A stretch of DNA of 64,000 nt from Calocera cornea HHB12733 (GCA_001632435.1 KV423943.1:88687-152686); one strand, 5' to 3'; shown: positions 1 to 11,667, counted from the first letter of the stretch. Numbers and translations: made by a program. Notes: generated by a model from the sequence alone, not told the origin.

Positions 1-847
1 CGGTGACGTACGGCAGCGGCTCCGTCTCCGGCACGATCGTGAGCGACGACGTTGTGCTCGCTGGGCTGTCCCTGCCCGCGCACACGTTCGGCGTCGCGGA
101 CATCGAGAGCACCGACTTCTCCGCCTCGGACATCACGTTCGACGGGCTGATGGGGCTTGCGCAGCAGGGGCTCAGCCAGCAGCAGGTGCCCACCCCCGTC
201 GAGGCGCTCGCTACCGCGGGACTCATCAAGGACCCCATCACCAGCTTCAAGCTCTCGCGGCTCGCCGACGGGCTGAACGACGGGGAGGTCACCTTCGGCG
301 CGCTGGACCCGGCCAAGTTCCAGGCGGACACGCTTGTCACGCTGAAGAATGTGAACGCGGACGGGTTCTGGGAGGCGGACCTCGACGCAGTCACCGTCAA
401 CGGCGCCAGTGCAGGCCTGAGCGGCCGCACAGCCATCCTCGACACGGGCACCACGCTCATCCTCGCCCCCGCCTCCGACGCCGCCGCGGTGCACGCGCTG
501 ATCCCGGGGGCCAAGTCCGACGGCCAGGGCGGGTTCACCATCCCGTGCACGACGAGCGCGAGCGTCGCGCTGAGCTTTGGAGGAACGGCGTTCACCATCG
601 ACCCGCGGGACATCCTCTTCGCGCCCGTGGACCCGGACGACGTGACGGGCGACTGTGTGAGCGGGATCTCTGCCGGGCAGATCGGGGGCGCGAAGGAGTG
701 GCTGGTGGGCGACGTGTTCCTGAAGAACGCTTGTGAGTCCGCGCCCGGCCCTGAACGCTCGAGCAGGCACTGACGCGCACGGGCTTGCCGGCAGACTTCT
801 CGGTCAACGAGAACACGAATCAGATCCAGCTGGCCAAGCTGGCCTAG
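1..847 (+). CDS. Secreted pepsin-like aspartic protease, 3' part (5' end outside window)
   Basis: Family A1 aspartic endopeptidase. Only the part from the flap onward is present: the window opens at the flap (VTYGSGSVSG), and the second catalytic motif DTGTTL follows about 145 residues later. A cysteine pair (IPCTT and GDCVSG) matches the C-terminal-lobe disulphide. The N-terminal lobe with the first DTG, the propeptide and the signal peptide lie upstream. An intron at 733-794 (GTGAGT...GGCAG) removes an in-frame read-through, and the last exon (795-847) gives the usual C-terminal strand ending QIQLAKLA before TAG. Without splicing, the frame would run to 773 with an unrelated tail. Family members are secreted acid proteases for nutrition; that role is inferred from the family. 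Confidence 0.9.
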
Positions 848-1132
848 AGCTGGACTCTGAATCTGCGGCGCTGGGACGCTGGGACGTCGCGCCCTTGCGC
901 GCTCTGGAGCTGGGCTCTGGCAGGCAGGGGCACCAAAATACGCTCATTAGGGAACTTGGGACTTCGAACGCGGTCGGAGAGTCCGAAAGGGATTGGATGG
1001 ACAAGAATCAGGTCGCTCTGGCCATGCTGTATGTGGTAGAGCAGAGTCGCAAATTGAATCAAAAGTGCAAAGCTGCATTACATTCCTGGCATCCCATTGT
1101 CCCCGTGCACGAAACCCAACGAAACCAAGAGT

Positions 1133-2163
1133 CTATTTGAGCTTCTCCAGCACGCCCTCCTCGGACCCCGGGAGCTGCTTATCCAGCAAGAAGTCGCCCA
1201 CGAGCTGCATATGCAGCTCCCGCTGCTCGACATGGGGCATATGGCTGCCCTGGAGGAACTTGTACGCGCGCGCGCCGGGGATGAGCTCGGCGAACGGCTT
1301 GGTGCAGATGTCCTGGCCCACGTCGTACTTGCCCCAGTAGACGAGGGTCGGCACGGACAAGGTCGGCAGCTGTGGGCGGACGTCCCAGTCCGCGAGCGTG
1401 CCCGTCATGTCCACATTTGTCGGGCCGATCCTGGTATGCGGTCAGCGAGGGCCTGCGGACGTCCTACGGGAGAGGGGAGAGGGGAGAGGGGAGGGGGGAG
1501 GACGCACATGACCGTGCCCGCGTCCGGGTTCTCGTCGAGCATCTCGAACGTGCGCGCGACGTACGCGGGCATGGGGACGACCCTGCACTCGTGGCGCTCG
1601 TTGAAGACGTTTACCCAGTGGGCGTACTCGGCGCTGCCCATCGTCCCCTCCAGCTCGTGCTTGCGCATCACCGCCCCGCCGCCGTCCGGCAGCTGGTCCC
1701 GCCAGATCTGCGTGGCGACGCCCCAGCTCTGGCTGGTCGCGAGCGAGCAGCTGATGACGAGGTGCTTGAGCCCCGCGGGGCGGCGCAGCGCGTGCTCGGC
1801 GACTAGCATGCCCCCGAACGAATTGCCGAGGATGTCGTAGTCGTCCTGCACGCCGAGGTGCGCGAGCACGACCTCGATCTCGTCCAGGTACAGGTCCATC
1901 GTCCAGAACCCCGCGCCGACGTCCTTGTTCGTCAGCACGGTCGAGTTGCCGCACCCGACCTGGTCGTACATGATCACGGGGATGTCGTGCGTGTACGCCA
2001 GGTCTTGCAAAGTCAGCATGTAGTTGTGCCCTGCGCCCGGGCCGCCGTGCACGACCAGCAGGGGCCGGTGGGTGCGCCCCTCGAGCGTGCCGAAGATCTG
2101 GTACCAGGTCTGGTAGCCCTTGTAGGGGATGTAGCCCGTCGAGGTCGGGGCGCGGAGGGCCAT
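1133..2163 (-). CDS. Proline-specific peptidase / prolyl aminopeptidase-like alpha/beta hydrolase (family S33)
   Basis: Two exons (2163-1508, 1430-1133) joined across a 77 nt intron give 317 aa. Visible motifs are the oxyanion signature HGGPG at residues 39-43, the nucleophile elbow GNSFGG with Ser115, an acid in YWGKYDV and the catalytic histidine in GSHMPH near the C terminus. These are the S33 proline iminopeptidase features; the enzyme would release N-terminal proline or act on related amides. The splice restores the expected TVMIGPTNVDMTGTL segment. There is no obvious signal peptide, so a cytosolic location is likely. Lactonase or amidase activity in the same fold cannot be excluded. 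It is convergent with the upstream protease gene. Confidence 0.88.
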
Positions 2164-2645
2164 GCTGGGGGGTCGGGGTAGGTGGGAAGGTGGGTGAGGC
2201 GGGGGTAAGGGCGGGTACTGCTGCTACATAACTGCTGTCCGGAGCTGCCCCGACTATGTACTACCGCCGAGGAGGTGGGCTTGCCGGAGCGGGCGGCGGC
2301 GGCCAGCGAGACCCTGGGGGATGTCGGGTTATCGGCGGATAAGCACCGGCGTTGAGCGACTGAATGCATCGGCCACCGCCATTTCCTAGCCGATGGCCCT
2401 TTGCTGAGCACAGCGTTGTGTGCCAGTGGTCGACGCGGGACACAACCTCACCTGCAGAGGGTGCAGCGCGCTTTGGGGAGGGAGGAAGCCAGCGTTGAAG
2501 GCGGAGAGAAGCGCTGGAGGGAGAAGATGAATTCCGGTGCTTAGTCAGCGGGGTGACCTTACGTCACGCGACCCTGATCTGCCCTGCGTTGTCAGTCTTC
2601 GGTCGTCGGTCCCTCCAGGGTTCCCACCTCTCGCAGCCGTTGCCC

Positions 2646-4174
2646 ATGTCCCTGCTCACCAGAGCGCCCTTCGCGCCCACTCTGCGGCAGTCAATACCCC
2701 GTACGCACCCCGCCCCTCCCCATCCTAACCCTGTCAATGCTCACAGGCACCCAGGCGCCCATCTCCCCCCCCGCGCATGCCCCCAAGCCCGCCGCTCAAT
2801 CGCGCACTTCAAGCCGGGCCTGCTCGACCTCGCGTTCGAGACGTTCCAGCCGTCCGTGCCCGAGCCAGGCGGGCCGCTCATCATCGTCCATGGCCTCTTG
2901 TACGCTTCCCCTCCCTCCCACCTACACCTACCTCCCCAAGGCTGATACGGCGCCTAGTGGATCCAAGCAGAACTGGCGCTCGCTCATGAAGCTCCTGGGC
3001 ACCGCCCTCGGCCGGCGCGTGTACACGCTCGACATGCGCAACCACGGCACCTCGCCGCACAACCCCAAGATGGACTACGTGACGATGGGGGAGGACATCC
3101 TCCAGTTCATGCTCCAGCATAAGATCAAGAAGGACGTCACGCTCATGGGGCACTCGATGTGCGTCTCTCGCCCTCGCCCTCCTTCTTCCCTGCTCTTCCC
3201 TTCCCTCCTGGATCTCCTCTCTTCCCTTCCCCTCCCTTCCCTTTGCACTTCCACGTCCCCTTCCTCGCAACCTGGTGTTCCCATCGTTCATACACTAACC
3301 CCCCCAGGGGCGGCAAAGTCGTAATGGCCCTGGCCCTCAACCCCCAGCTCGAAGCGCGCCTCCCCGGCGCGCTCGCCCGGCTAATCTCCGTAGACATGTC
3401 CCCTGCAGCCGGCAAGCTGTCCGACGAGTTCAGGGGCTACATCGACGCGATGGAGGCGGTGGAGGCGGCGCAGGTGAACACGAAGAAGCAGGCGGACCCG
3501 ATTCTGGAGAAGTGGGAGAAGGTGCGTCGGCGGGTCCCTCCTCCGCGTCTGAGTCCCTTCCGCTAGCCAGCAGCGATGGGGAGTGGGCGGGATTCGGGAT
3601 TGGAGCGTGTGCTGATGTGCCCCCCTGTGCTCGCAGGACGTGTCCGTGCGCCAGTTCCTACTGACGAACCTGCTCCCCGTCAAAGAAAAGGCCGTCAATC
3701 AGCACGCCCAGTTCCGCATCCCGCTCCGCTTCCTGCACAACGCGATGGACAACATCGGCTCCTTCCCGTACCCGCCCGACGGGGGCCATACCTGGCCCGG
3801 CCGCACGCTGTTCATCAAGGGCGAGCGGAGCAAGTACATCAACAAGCACAACATCCCGCTGCTGAAGACGTACTTCCCCAACTCGACCCTCGAGACACTC
3901 GACACGGGGCACTGGGTGCATGCGGAGAAGTGCGTGTTTGCTCCTGCATTCCTATCCGACCTTCTGAACACGGGGCTAATGGACGTGGTTGCGCAGGCCG
4001 AAGGAGTTTGTGGAGCTCGTGACTCAGTTCATTCGCGCGGACGACAAGCCGCCGAAGGAGCAGGCGGAGGGCGCGGAGGAGCTGGGGCGCGATGAGTCCG
4101 AGTCTGAGCTGGAGCCGGAGGCGGAGCCGGGAACGGGGAAGGAGAAACAGCATACGGCTGAGACGGCTGCTTAG
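2646..4174 (+). CDS. ABHD11-like alpha/beta hydrolase, probably mitochondrial
   Basis: Alpha/beta hydrolase closest to the ABHD11/yeast Imo32 group. Splicing introns 2900-2957, 3159-3307, 3522-3636 and 3930-3996 restores VHGLFGSKQNW, the nucleophile elbow GHSMGG and the catalytic His in GHWVHAEKP. The start is set at ATG 2646 because the earlier frame lacks ATG. The N terminus (MSLLTRAPFAPTLRQS) is basic and serine-rich, like a mitochondrial presequence. A further 54 nt intron at 2701-2754 is possible; it keeps the frame, giving about 361 aa with it or 379 aa without. The C terminus has an unusual acidic, low-complexity tail after FIRADDK. The substrate is unknown; in animals ABHD11 is linked to mitochondrial lipoylated enzymes. 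Confidence 0.87.
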
Positions 4175-4362
4175 AGCTTTAGACGGTTAGAAGGTTAGGG
4201 CCCATCTGATATTTGACCTAATAGGATGGAGTGACCCTTATTTGGGGGTAACGTACAGCATGAGGGTAGGCAGAGAAGGGGGTAGAGGGCAAGAGGAGTT
4301 CGGGATGGATGGGTAGAGGAGGAGGGGTGGGGCGTGAGGGAAATGAGGTCCCACATCAGCAT

Positions 4363-5456
4363 TCAAAGCAGCACCAGCGCCCCTCCGACGAGCACAAGCA
4401 CCGCAACGACCAGGCCGCCCGCCCTTCCCCCAAGCCCGCCCGTACAAACCGCCGCGCCGCTCGCGCCCGTCGTGCTCGCCCCAGAGCTCTTCGTCCCCGC
4501 ACCCGCAGGAGTCCCCGACCCAGCGCGCGCGGTCGTTACCGCCCCGCTTCCGCCAGCAGCGGCCGTGCCCGAGCCCGAGCCCCGGGTCGTCGTCGTCCCC
4601 CCCACCTGTCCCGTCCCGGCGTCACCGGCAGTGTTGCTCGACTCCGTCCCGCCGGTATTCGTGCTGCCCGCGCCGTCCGCCGTGCTCGTCGTCGTCGTCG
4701 TCGTCGTCGCGCCCCCATCAGTCCCCGTCGTCGTCGTCGTCGTCGTGTGCGTAGCGCTATACCCCGCCGTGGAGCTCCACGCGGCGCATATGCCCGCGAG
4801 CTGCTCCGAGTTGACGTTGGACTCCGACAGCACGCACAGCACGCACGTAGGGCTCAGCAGGGAGGTGGACGCGCAGAAGCAGCCTGCATCACCGGGGATG
4901 CACGTCGCGAGCTCCTGGATCCCCGAGGCGTCGTTGGAGCACTCGCCGGGGCAGACGGAGCCGACTTCGGTTACTGCCGGCTGCGCGAACGTCGTCGCCG
5001 TCGTCGCCGTCGTGGTGGCCGTTGCGGCGCTGGCACAGCTCGCTGCCCAGGCCGAGGCGGAGATGCCGGCATGGTCCAGCACGCAGGCCGTGCAGGCCGA
5101 GTAGAGGTACTGCATCTGCTTGCATTGGCAGTTGATGCCGGCGTCGATGTTCCCCGCGTTGTCCACTGCGCAGTTCTTCGAGAGTGATCAGCTGCTTACC
5201 ATGCCCAGGAAACGACAGAACGTACGTAGAGCTCAATGAGGATGTCGAGATTCACACCCGTGCATACGGGACACGCGGATGGATCGATGGCCAGTTGCCG
5301 CCTGAATAGGGCTGGCGTGTGCGCCTTCGACCGCAGTGAGACGGGCACTCGTTTTGCCACTGAGGAAAGACTGTCCATCGCCCCATTGCGGGGACGTGCC
5401 TGCACGCCTGCGGCATAAAGGACGACGAGGAGTAAGATAGAAAGCCGGGATCGCAT
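4363..5456 (-). CDS. Secreted GPI-anchored protein with two CFEM-like 8-cysteine modules (array gene 1)
   Basis: Exons 5456-5226 and 5175-4363 with a 50 nt intron. There is a signal peptide (MRSRLSILLLVVLYAAGVQA) and a Kex2-like FRRQ site just before the mature region. Two 8-Cys modules follow: the first has ACPVC, a Cys at the splice junction, NCQC, ACTAC and a closing Cys; the second has VCPGEC, a lone Cys, CFC, TCVLC and IC. A long Thr/Ser/Gly/Ala-rich stalk, including Thr runs encoded by an ACG triplet repeat, leads to a hydrophobic end (VLVGGALVLL) typical of GPI attachment. The spacing is CFEM-like but not a strict match. A cell-wall or surface role (haem/iron capture, adhesion) is inferred only from that family. 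Confidence 0.85.
4684..4746 (+). repeat. GTC/CGT trinucleotide microsatellite inside a CDS
   Basis: Two runs of CGT/GTC repeats, interrupted once. Read on the minus strand they encode poly-threonine in the stalk of the first CFEM-like protein, so length changes would lengthen or shorten the surface stalk in frame. Confidence 0.9.
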
Positions 5457-6244
5457 GTTTAGTTAGTCGGTGTCCGGGATGCTCGTGGGCGTCCAAAGGG
5501 GTTAGCGAGGGGATGGGATCTTCATCCATCCCCGCATCTTATCCACCTTCTATGAGCAGTAGGAGGATGTGGTCATCCGTTGCGATAGTAGTGCAGCCGT
5601 CACTACCAGGATAGCAGTGTACCGGATGTTCGGGAAAGAGGCATTGCTCGAGACACGGGCGCTTGGCGTTCATGACCCTAGGAGGGAGTGCCTGGCGGCC
5701 AAAGAGGCATCGCCGCTTGGCGCCCACTAGTCAACCAGTGGCTGAGATGTCGTCTCCCATCCTAGCAGGTCATGAGTCGACACGGGCCCCGCTCTGCATG
5801 CCACAGGCTTTGCCAAGGAGAGGTGCAACCTCGACTAGGAGATGGTCAGGGTAAGGATGTAGGGTTCTGCACAACTTCTGACGCCAAGACGTGACGGACC
5901 TTTCTCAAAGAAGGGGGCGCTGGTCACTCACTCATCCAGTTTCTCTGGTGAACAGTTTGTCACGGCAATGCCACCGTGCGGCTCGACGATGAATCACGTA
6001 GCGAATGGGCGTCTTACACATCCAGGCGGAGTATCTGGGGCGGAAGACGCCGTCTAGGGACAACTTGTATGTAATGCTCGAGCTGACACTATGGTTTGTC
6101 CATCGCACGAAACCCTATTGAAACGTAAGCAGAAGCGGGAAAGAAGTGAGTTGGAAGGGGGGCGGCGGGGGGGGGAGGGGGGGAGACAAAAGAAGACAGC
6201 GGAAGACAGGATTTGATTGCGAAAATGGAGGTTCTTCGCGAGGA
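5457..6244. other. Intergenic region upstream of array gene 1, with repeated promoter-like block
   Basis: No convincing gene. It holds one copy of the two-part block shared by the array. Part A (about 5766-5852) contains GTCATGAGTCGACACGGGCC and GCCAAGGAGAGGTGCAACCT. Part B (about 5884-5930) contains GACGGACCTTTCTC. The 3' half includes a G-rich tract near 6158-6184, just past the stop of array gene 2. Confidence 0.6.
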
Positions 6245-7055
6245 TCAGAGCAAGACTATTAGCCCGCCAATCACGACAAAGGCGCCGGCCGCGATGATGC
6301 TTTGACCTCCACCCACAACTCGTACGGCGGCGGACTTCGTGGTGCCGGTAGAGCTTGCGCTTGCAGCAGAGCTGCGGGCGGAGCTGGCACTACCTCCAGA
6401 GCCTCCAGAGCCTCCATTGGACCCGCCGCTCGACCCACCACTCGATCCGCCGCTCGAATCACCGCCACTCGACCCACCGCTAGAACCGGTACTACCGGTA
6501 GGCTGGCCGCTGGACCCACTGCTTGACCCTTCACTTGAACCTGACTCGCTACCACCCTCATCAGGATCGTCGGAGGGGTTGGAGCCGGCTGCGGTTGTCG
6601 TCGTAGTTTCCACCATGGTCGTTGTTGTGGTAGCTCCAGCGCCATTGACGGCAGCCGAAGCCGCCGAACACGCCTCTGCCCACTGGTCTGGAGTGATACC
6701 ATCGCCGTTGAAAATGCACGCTTGACACGTGGATGAAAGTCGGGATATCGTGTTGCATACGCAAACTGTGCGGGAATAGATTTCGGGAAAGTCAGATGCG
6801 CAATTCTGAAAGAGTCATCAGCTTCAGTCGGCAATGGTGACTGTAATGGCATACGAAGACTGCGTCGATGCCACTGGTATCCCCTCCACATTGGGTGGGA
6901 CACGCTGTTGTCGGGTCCACGCCCAATTGACGCCTGAAAATGGCCGATACCTCCAGCTTGGAGCTTCGGTGCAGAACCGCGCCGCCCTGTGGATATGCTT
7001 GGGCACTGACCGAGAGCAGCGCGATCGCGAGGAGGATGGAAGACAAGAACTGCAT
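6245..7055 (-). CDS. Secreted GPI-anchored protein with one CFEM-like 8-cysteine module (array gene 2)
   Basis: Exons 7055-6855 and 6805-6245 around a 49 nt phase-0 intron encode 253 aa. The start is ATG 7055 (MQFLSSILLAIALL), matching the paralogues; an upstream in-frame codon is ignored because it would bury the signal peptide. FRRQ again precedes the mature domain. One 8-Cys module (ACPTQC, then NC at the junction, VCVC, STCQAC, EAC) leads straight into a Ser/Gly stalk with GGSSGGSSGG-type repeats and a hydrophobic GPI-type tail. Unlike the other three array genes, the second cysteine module is missing, as if it had been lost or never gained. Confidence 0.85.
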
Positions 7056-7139
7056 GTTCAGCTGGCGTCGATAGTACGAAAGGTATGAAAGGCGACGAGC
7101 GTGGTCGATGCGGTCTTGCATGTTTGCATGCTATCCACC

Positions 7140-7145
7140 TTTATA
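7140..7145 (-). promoter_or_regulatory. TATA box of array gene 2
   Basis: TATAAA on the minus strand, 85 nt before the ATG. Array genes 3 and 4 have the same hexamer 73-78 nt before their ATGs, which supports a real core promoter element. Confidence 0.55.
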
Positions 7146-7288
7146 GAGGCTCGCGGCAAGGCAAGAGGTGAGCGGCTCTAGTCCACATACCATTGACAGG
7201 GACAGGGTAGCGGAACATCGGAGGTTCGGGAATGAAGCCAGACAGGTATGCAAGGTTCAGATGTGCCTGAGATGTTTCTGCGGTCACG

Positions 7289-7460
7289 GAGGTCATGAGT
7301 CGATGGCTGCCTCGCTATGCAGTGGAGTAGCTTCGCCAAGGAAAAACGGTGCAGCATCCAGGGGCCCGCGTCAACGGGCGCTTGCAGATCTCCAGCGCCA
7401 AGCAACAAAAGATCTCAAGCTTTCTCTTGGAAGTAAGGGGCGTTGCGCCACTAACTCGAT
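7289..7460 (-). promoter_or_regulatory. Upstream block of array gene 2
   Basis: A part (GGTCATGAGTCGATGG, TTCGCCAAGG) and B part (AGCGCCAAGCAACAAA, AGATCTCAAGCTTTCTCTTG, GGGGCGTTGCGCC), about 235-405 nt before the ATG. Candidate activator sites within a duplicated promoter. Confidence 0.55.
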
Positions 7461-8452
7461 AGGTTACCAGCAGCTTGGAATCCTCCAGTGTTATCGACCG
7501 ACTCACGAGAAAGCAGATGCGGGTCGTCCGTCCATATTGCAAACAAAGCGTTCATTGCCCGAACGAGGTGGACGTTGCCATGTGGGAAACTGAGTCAGAT
7601 TTGTCTCCGCGCACTGTCCTGAATTTTGTCGGCTGCTCCGATTTTCTTCCGATTCATCCGGACCAGTACTGCCGCCTTGCTTCATGTAGCGGTTCAGAGC
7701 AAGACCAGCAGCAACGTCCATGAAACCAATGCGAATGCCGTTCAACCAGCGGGGGTAGCTTACCAAACACAGAGCTGGACGTTTTCGGGGTGATTGGCAG
7801 CAGGCCGTGTGATCATCTGAAGACACTCGATCGTGCGCTCCCTTCTTTTCTGGCCGGTTTTTTGTTTTCGGATCGCTCATTCGGGGCTGCAGAGAAGCTA
7901 TAGCCAGCTACACGAATGGCGCGCTCCCACGTCTCACGGTCGCCAAGTCTGAGCGGCTGAGATCTGACACGGGAAATCCGGCGCTACGAGCCTACAACGA
8001 AGCGATACGAGCAGTGGATGTCTGGAGGATGCCAAGCAGAGAGCAAGCGGGTGAGTGGGATGTTTGTGGTTAGGGGGAATACGTTTGCCCCTGTCATAGT
8101 TGAACTTCAGCCCCGGAGCGAATCAACTGCGGGTTCGTGTTCCTAGATAGGGGCCGCTCCCGAGTCCCGACTCTTTCGCCGCCATTATTGCCGGCAAGGA
8201 ACCTTGATCTGCCAGATCGCCCGATCCGAGCCATAAACCTGCTCCTCGCAAGAGGGTCCGTTCTGCATCGGACTCGATCACTTGCATCACCATGCAAGAG
8301 CGACCGTCTCGAAGACACGAGCCTGACACAATAATTGGCTGGACTTACGCCTCGTGCCAACTGAGAAAGCCGGAAAGCGCCTGGTGTCCGAACAGACATA
8401 GGTACTTGGCACTTTCACCTCACCGCTCCGTGACAGGTGGTTTCTTAAGACG

Positions 8453-8600
8453 AGAGTCATGGGCTGATACGGCCCCCGCTGTTGCCACGGACTCCGCCAA
8501 GGAGAGTGTGCAACCTCGAGGGACACGGTCAGGGTTGCAATGAACGTGTGCCAAGGAGCCACGGATCGTTCTCCTGAGAGAAAGAGGCGTCGCGTCAATC
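8453..8600 (-). repeat. Orphan copy of the array upstream block
   Basis: Aligns over both parts with the block upstream of array gene 1: GGGCTGATACGGCCCCCGCT vs GTCGACACGGGCCCCGCT, then CCGCCAAGGAGAG, GTGCAACCTCGA, ACGGTCAGGG, and a B part with GCCAAGGAGCCACGGATCG. No gene follows it at the expected ~300-400 nt, so it may mark a deleted array member. Confidence 0.5.
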
Positions 8601-8854
8601 ATCTTTGTTACGGCAGTTGGAAGGCGGCCCCACCCGAGAGCACAAGATGGATATCCCTCGCACGAGGAGAACGGATGACAGCCCTTGCTGAGCACCATCT
8701 AGACAGACCCATGTACGACTCAACCTAGTGGGACGATTTGTCCATCTCAGGAGACCTAAGGTAACATAGAGAGAAACGAAACGGGATCCAACAGAAGATA
8801 GAGTGAGGAATGCGACGAAGTGCTATGTGAGATATTGAAAGTGCGCAAGCGAGA

Positions 8855-9894
8855 TTAAAGCAGGACCATCAGTCCGCTGATCACCACGAACGCGCCGGCC
8901 ACAACGATGCCTTGTCCCTCGACGGTCGCCTTCCCAGCTGCCGACCTGGTAGCACCGGTACTCGTCGCGCCTGCCGTAGCGCTGCGGACGGAGCTCGCAC
9001 CACCCCCCGAGCCTCCCGAGCCACCACTGGACCCGCCGCTCGACCCACCGCTGGAACCACCGGTCGGTTGGCCGCTGGAGCCTCCACCCCCGCTCGATCC
9101 ACCACTTCCACCTGTCTCACGACCACCAGCATCGCTACTACCGGATGTGTTGGCGGAGCCGTCTGCGGTCGTTGTCGTGGTTGCACTAGTCCCGCCTCCG
9201 AATGCTGCACAAATGCTGTCCAGTTCCGAGCCAGTGACGTCCGACTCGCTGAGGACACAAGCGAGACAGGTCGAATCCAGAAGAGGCGTGACGCGGCACC
9301 AGCACTCGCCGTCACCACCTGCGCACGTGCGGAGCTGCGCTACTCCATTCGAATTGTCCGCATTTCCGCATTCGCCAGGACACACCGCGCCAGTGACCGT
9401 GATCGAGGGTGGGCTCGAAGTGGTCGTAGTGGTGGTCATAGTCCCGCCATTGACGGCACGATCGGCAGCCGCACAGGTGTCATCCCACTGTGCTCGTGTC
9501 ATGCTGCCGCCGGTGAAGATGCATGTCTGGCAGCCGATAGAGAATAGATCGATTTGCTTGCACTGGCAGAGTAGCTGCGCGTTGTATTCGCTAAACTCCG
9601 TTCCGCAGGCCTGGAAAATGATTAGCTTCAGTATATACAAGGTAAATCCTATAAGCATACAAATAGCCCCTCGATAAGCGTGGTATCCCCCTGACATTGC
9701 GGAACGCACGATGCTGTTGGGTCGCTACTGCCCATCTGTCGTCTGAAGGTGGCCGGCACTTCCACCTTTGGGCCCCGCACTGGGAGCGCCTTTGCAACCA
9801 AGGACATCCGGTGCAATGCGCTCCCGCTTGGATGTGCATGCACACCTGCCCCACACAGGGCGATGAGAAGAAGGGTCGACGACAAGAATTGCAT
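8855..9894 (-). CDS. Secreted GPI-anchored protein with two CFEM-like 8-cysteine modules (array gene 3)
   Basis: Exons 9894-9661 and 9610-8855 with a 50 nt phase-0 intron give 329 aa. The signal peptide MQFLSSTLLLIALCGAGVHA is near-identical in its start to array gene 2; FRRQ marks a Kex2-like cleavage. The first module has SCVPQC, AC at the junction, LCQC and GCQTC; the second has VCPGEC, TC, CWC, TCLAC and IC. A stalk rich in GGSSGG repeats ends in a hydrophobic GPI-type tail (VVAGAFVVISGLMVLL). The tail resembles array gene 2 closely (AAGAFVVIGGLIVLL), so these two look like the most recent duplicates apart from the module difference. Confidence 0.86.
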
Positions 9895-9971
9895 GTTGAA
9901 TGCGCGTCGAATGGCCGTTGAAAATGAACAGCAGGAGATCGATGGAGTTTTACTCCTCTATTTGCTCGTAT

Positions 9972-9977
9972 TTTATA
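9972..9977 (-). promoter_or_regulatory. TATA box of array gene 3
   Basis: TATAAA on the minus strand, 78 nt before the ATG. Confidence 0.5.
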
Positions 9978-10138
9978 GACCTCGTGTTCCAAGAGAACGT
10001 TGTCTGTTGTCTTCTGCGCTGGATGCCACTGTCACGGCTAGCGGCGTGTCGGAGGCTCGGAAATGGGATAGAAAGGCACCGGTCCTTGGCATTCTATTAC
10101 CCTAAGAGGCGACGAACATGTTCTGGGCGACGAAAGGG

Positions 10139-10300
10139 TCATGAGTTGGTGCGGACATGAAGATGCACCGGTATGCAGTTGCCAAGAAGTGTTCAGGCTT
10201 CAGGGTTGCACATCAACGGGCGCCTGCAGATGCCTGCGCCAAGCTGCCAAAGATCTCAAGCTTTCTCTTGGAAGAATGAGGCGTTGCACCGCAAAGCCAG
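10139..10300 (-). promoter_or_regulatory. Upstream block of array gene 3
   Basis: A part (TCATGAGTTGGTGCGGACAT, TGCCAAGAAGTGTTC) and B part (TGCGCCAAGCTGCCAAAG, then AGATCTCAAGCTTTCTCTTG and GGCGTTGCACC). The 20-mer with AGATCT is identical in the block before array gene 2. Confidence 0.55.
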
Positions 10301-11667
10301 TTCGTCGCTAGCAAACCCGTTGCATCCAATGCGAGCCAAGTCAAAAGAAAGCAGATGCATACCCCCGTTCACACCCTACGTGGGCCGACACAGGTGTGAG
10401 TAGGGTCCGGGGCTCGCCGTCGCCTTCGCCAAGCAAGACTCACGCGCCCCCCACGTGACCGTGCCCGGGACACGCACGGACCCTGGGCCGACCTCGCCTC
10501 CGCCGTCCGTTCTTTCCACATCCGAAATCTCACATCTCGCTCATAATGCATGCATACTCAATAAGCAATCAGAATCATCGTGAACTCTGAAAGTGTTGCG
10601 AGGGAAAGCGATTGCACCTGAGTTGGGCCACTGTTGTGTTGGGAGAGGTGGTCTGTGCGCACACGCTGCGTGACCCTAGATAGACCAAACAAGGTTTTGA
10701 CTACGGACCCCCAATGTACAATCCCGTTCTAATAAGAGTCTTACCGCACTCCTGATTTACAACAGGCACATCACCCAGTAGCCCACGAGACTGGGTACAC
10801 ACGGCCCGTTGGGTGCAATGATTCGACGCGTGGTTCAGAGCAGATAGAAGTCATCGTGATGTTGATGAGATTTCATATGTTCAGCTCCTTTCTTTTGTTA
10901 TTGTTTTACCTCCTTATATTCTAAGGGACACCAAGACTGTGTTTCTGGGACAGCGCGCGTGCTACTGCTGTGAGCTCAACAACACGCCTGTGCCATGAAA
11001 GCGACTAGACTATGTAAATCAGCGTAGTGCTCTAACCGGTTGTCGATCGATTGAGCGCTACGTCACAGGGATGCATTGGTGGATGTTGCCTATCTGTGAG
11101 GCAAGAATGCGGTGAACTCAATACTGTACATGTGCTTCAGTAGCGTTGACTGTCCTGTCCGCAGAAAGATGATGGCATCGCGATCCGATCGCTTTATCTC
11201 CCATCGTTCCAATATCGCGACAGTGCGTAGAATCGCCCGCTGTTCCGCCCGACTGCAACAAGACAATATCGGCGAACTGTCTTATCGCCCATTTACGACG
11301 TGGTACAAATCGGACGGTTACTATGTGGCGCAGTAGGGGTGAGAATTTCAGCACATTCCGGATCTCCTCTACATTGGATCTCCCCAATATGGGGACGCAT
11401 TTGTCTGCGTTCGGAAAGACCGTTTTGAGGTTACTTGGAGTGCTGAATCCGGACATAGGATGACGAAGAGTATCACGTACATTCCGGAGGGCGATGTGCC
11501 CCTCAGCCGCTTGCTTGTCGGCAACATGTGCCTTGACATTATGTATTGTCCACTTTATGAGGCCCTGATATACGGGACAGAAAACGAAAACGAAGAGCTA
11601 GACGTAAACAGAAAGACTCGAGCAGAGGCGAATGGAAGAATCGTGCGACGAGGGGTTTGAAATATCA

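Larger units (their letters stand above)
7146..8854. other. Long gene-free region between array genes 2 and 3
   Basis: No credible coding region; only short overlapping frames occur. It carries one complete copy of the shared upstream block at about 7289-7460 (GGTCATGAGTCGATGG, CGCCAAG, then AGATCTCAAGCTTTCTCTTG). A second, orphan copy sits at about 8453-8600 (GCCAAGGAGAGTGTGCAACC, then a B-like part). The orphan lies 1.4 kb from any start codon. Confidence 0.6.
9895..11667. other. Long gene-free region upstream of array gene 3
   Basis: A TATAAA (minus) at 9972-9977 lies 78 nt before the ATG. The shared upstream block follows at about 10139-10300, including AGATCTCAAGCTTTCTCTTG identical to the copy before array gene 2. 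The rest (10.3-11.6 kb) is lower in GC, with short frames only, and I see no recognisable gene or element in it. Confidence 0.55.

Noticed and set aside
4309..5187. Long plus-strand frames opposite array gene 1 (also opposite array genes 2-4)
   Set aside because: Antisense shadows of the repetitive Ser/Thr/Gly stalk codons; very biased Arg/Pro or Val/Pro composition, no start context or splicing logic.
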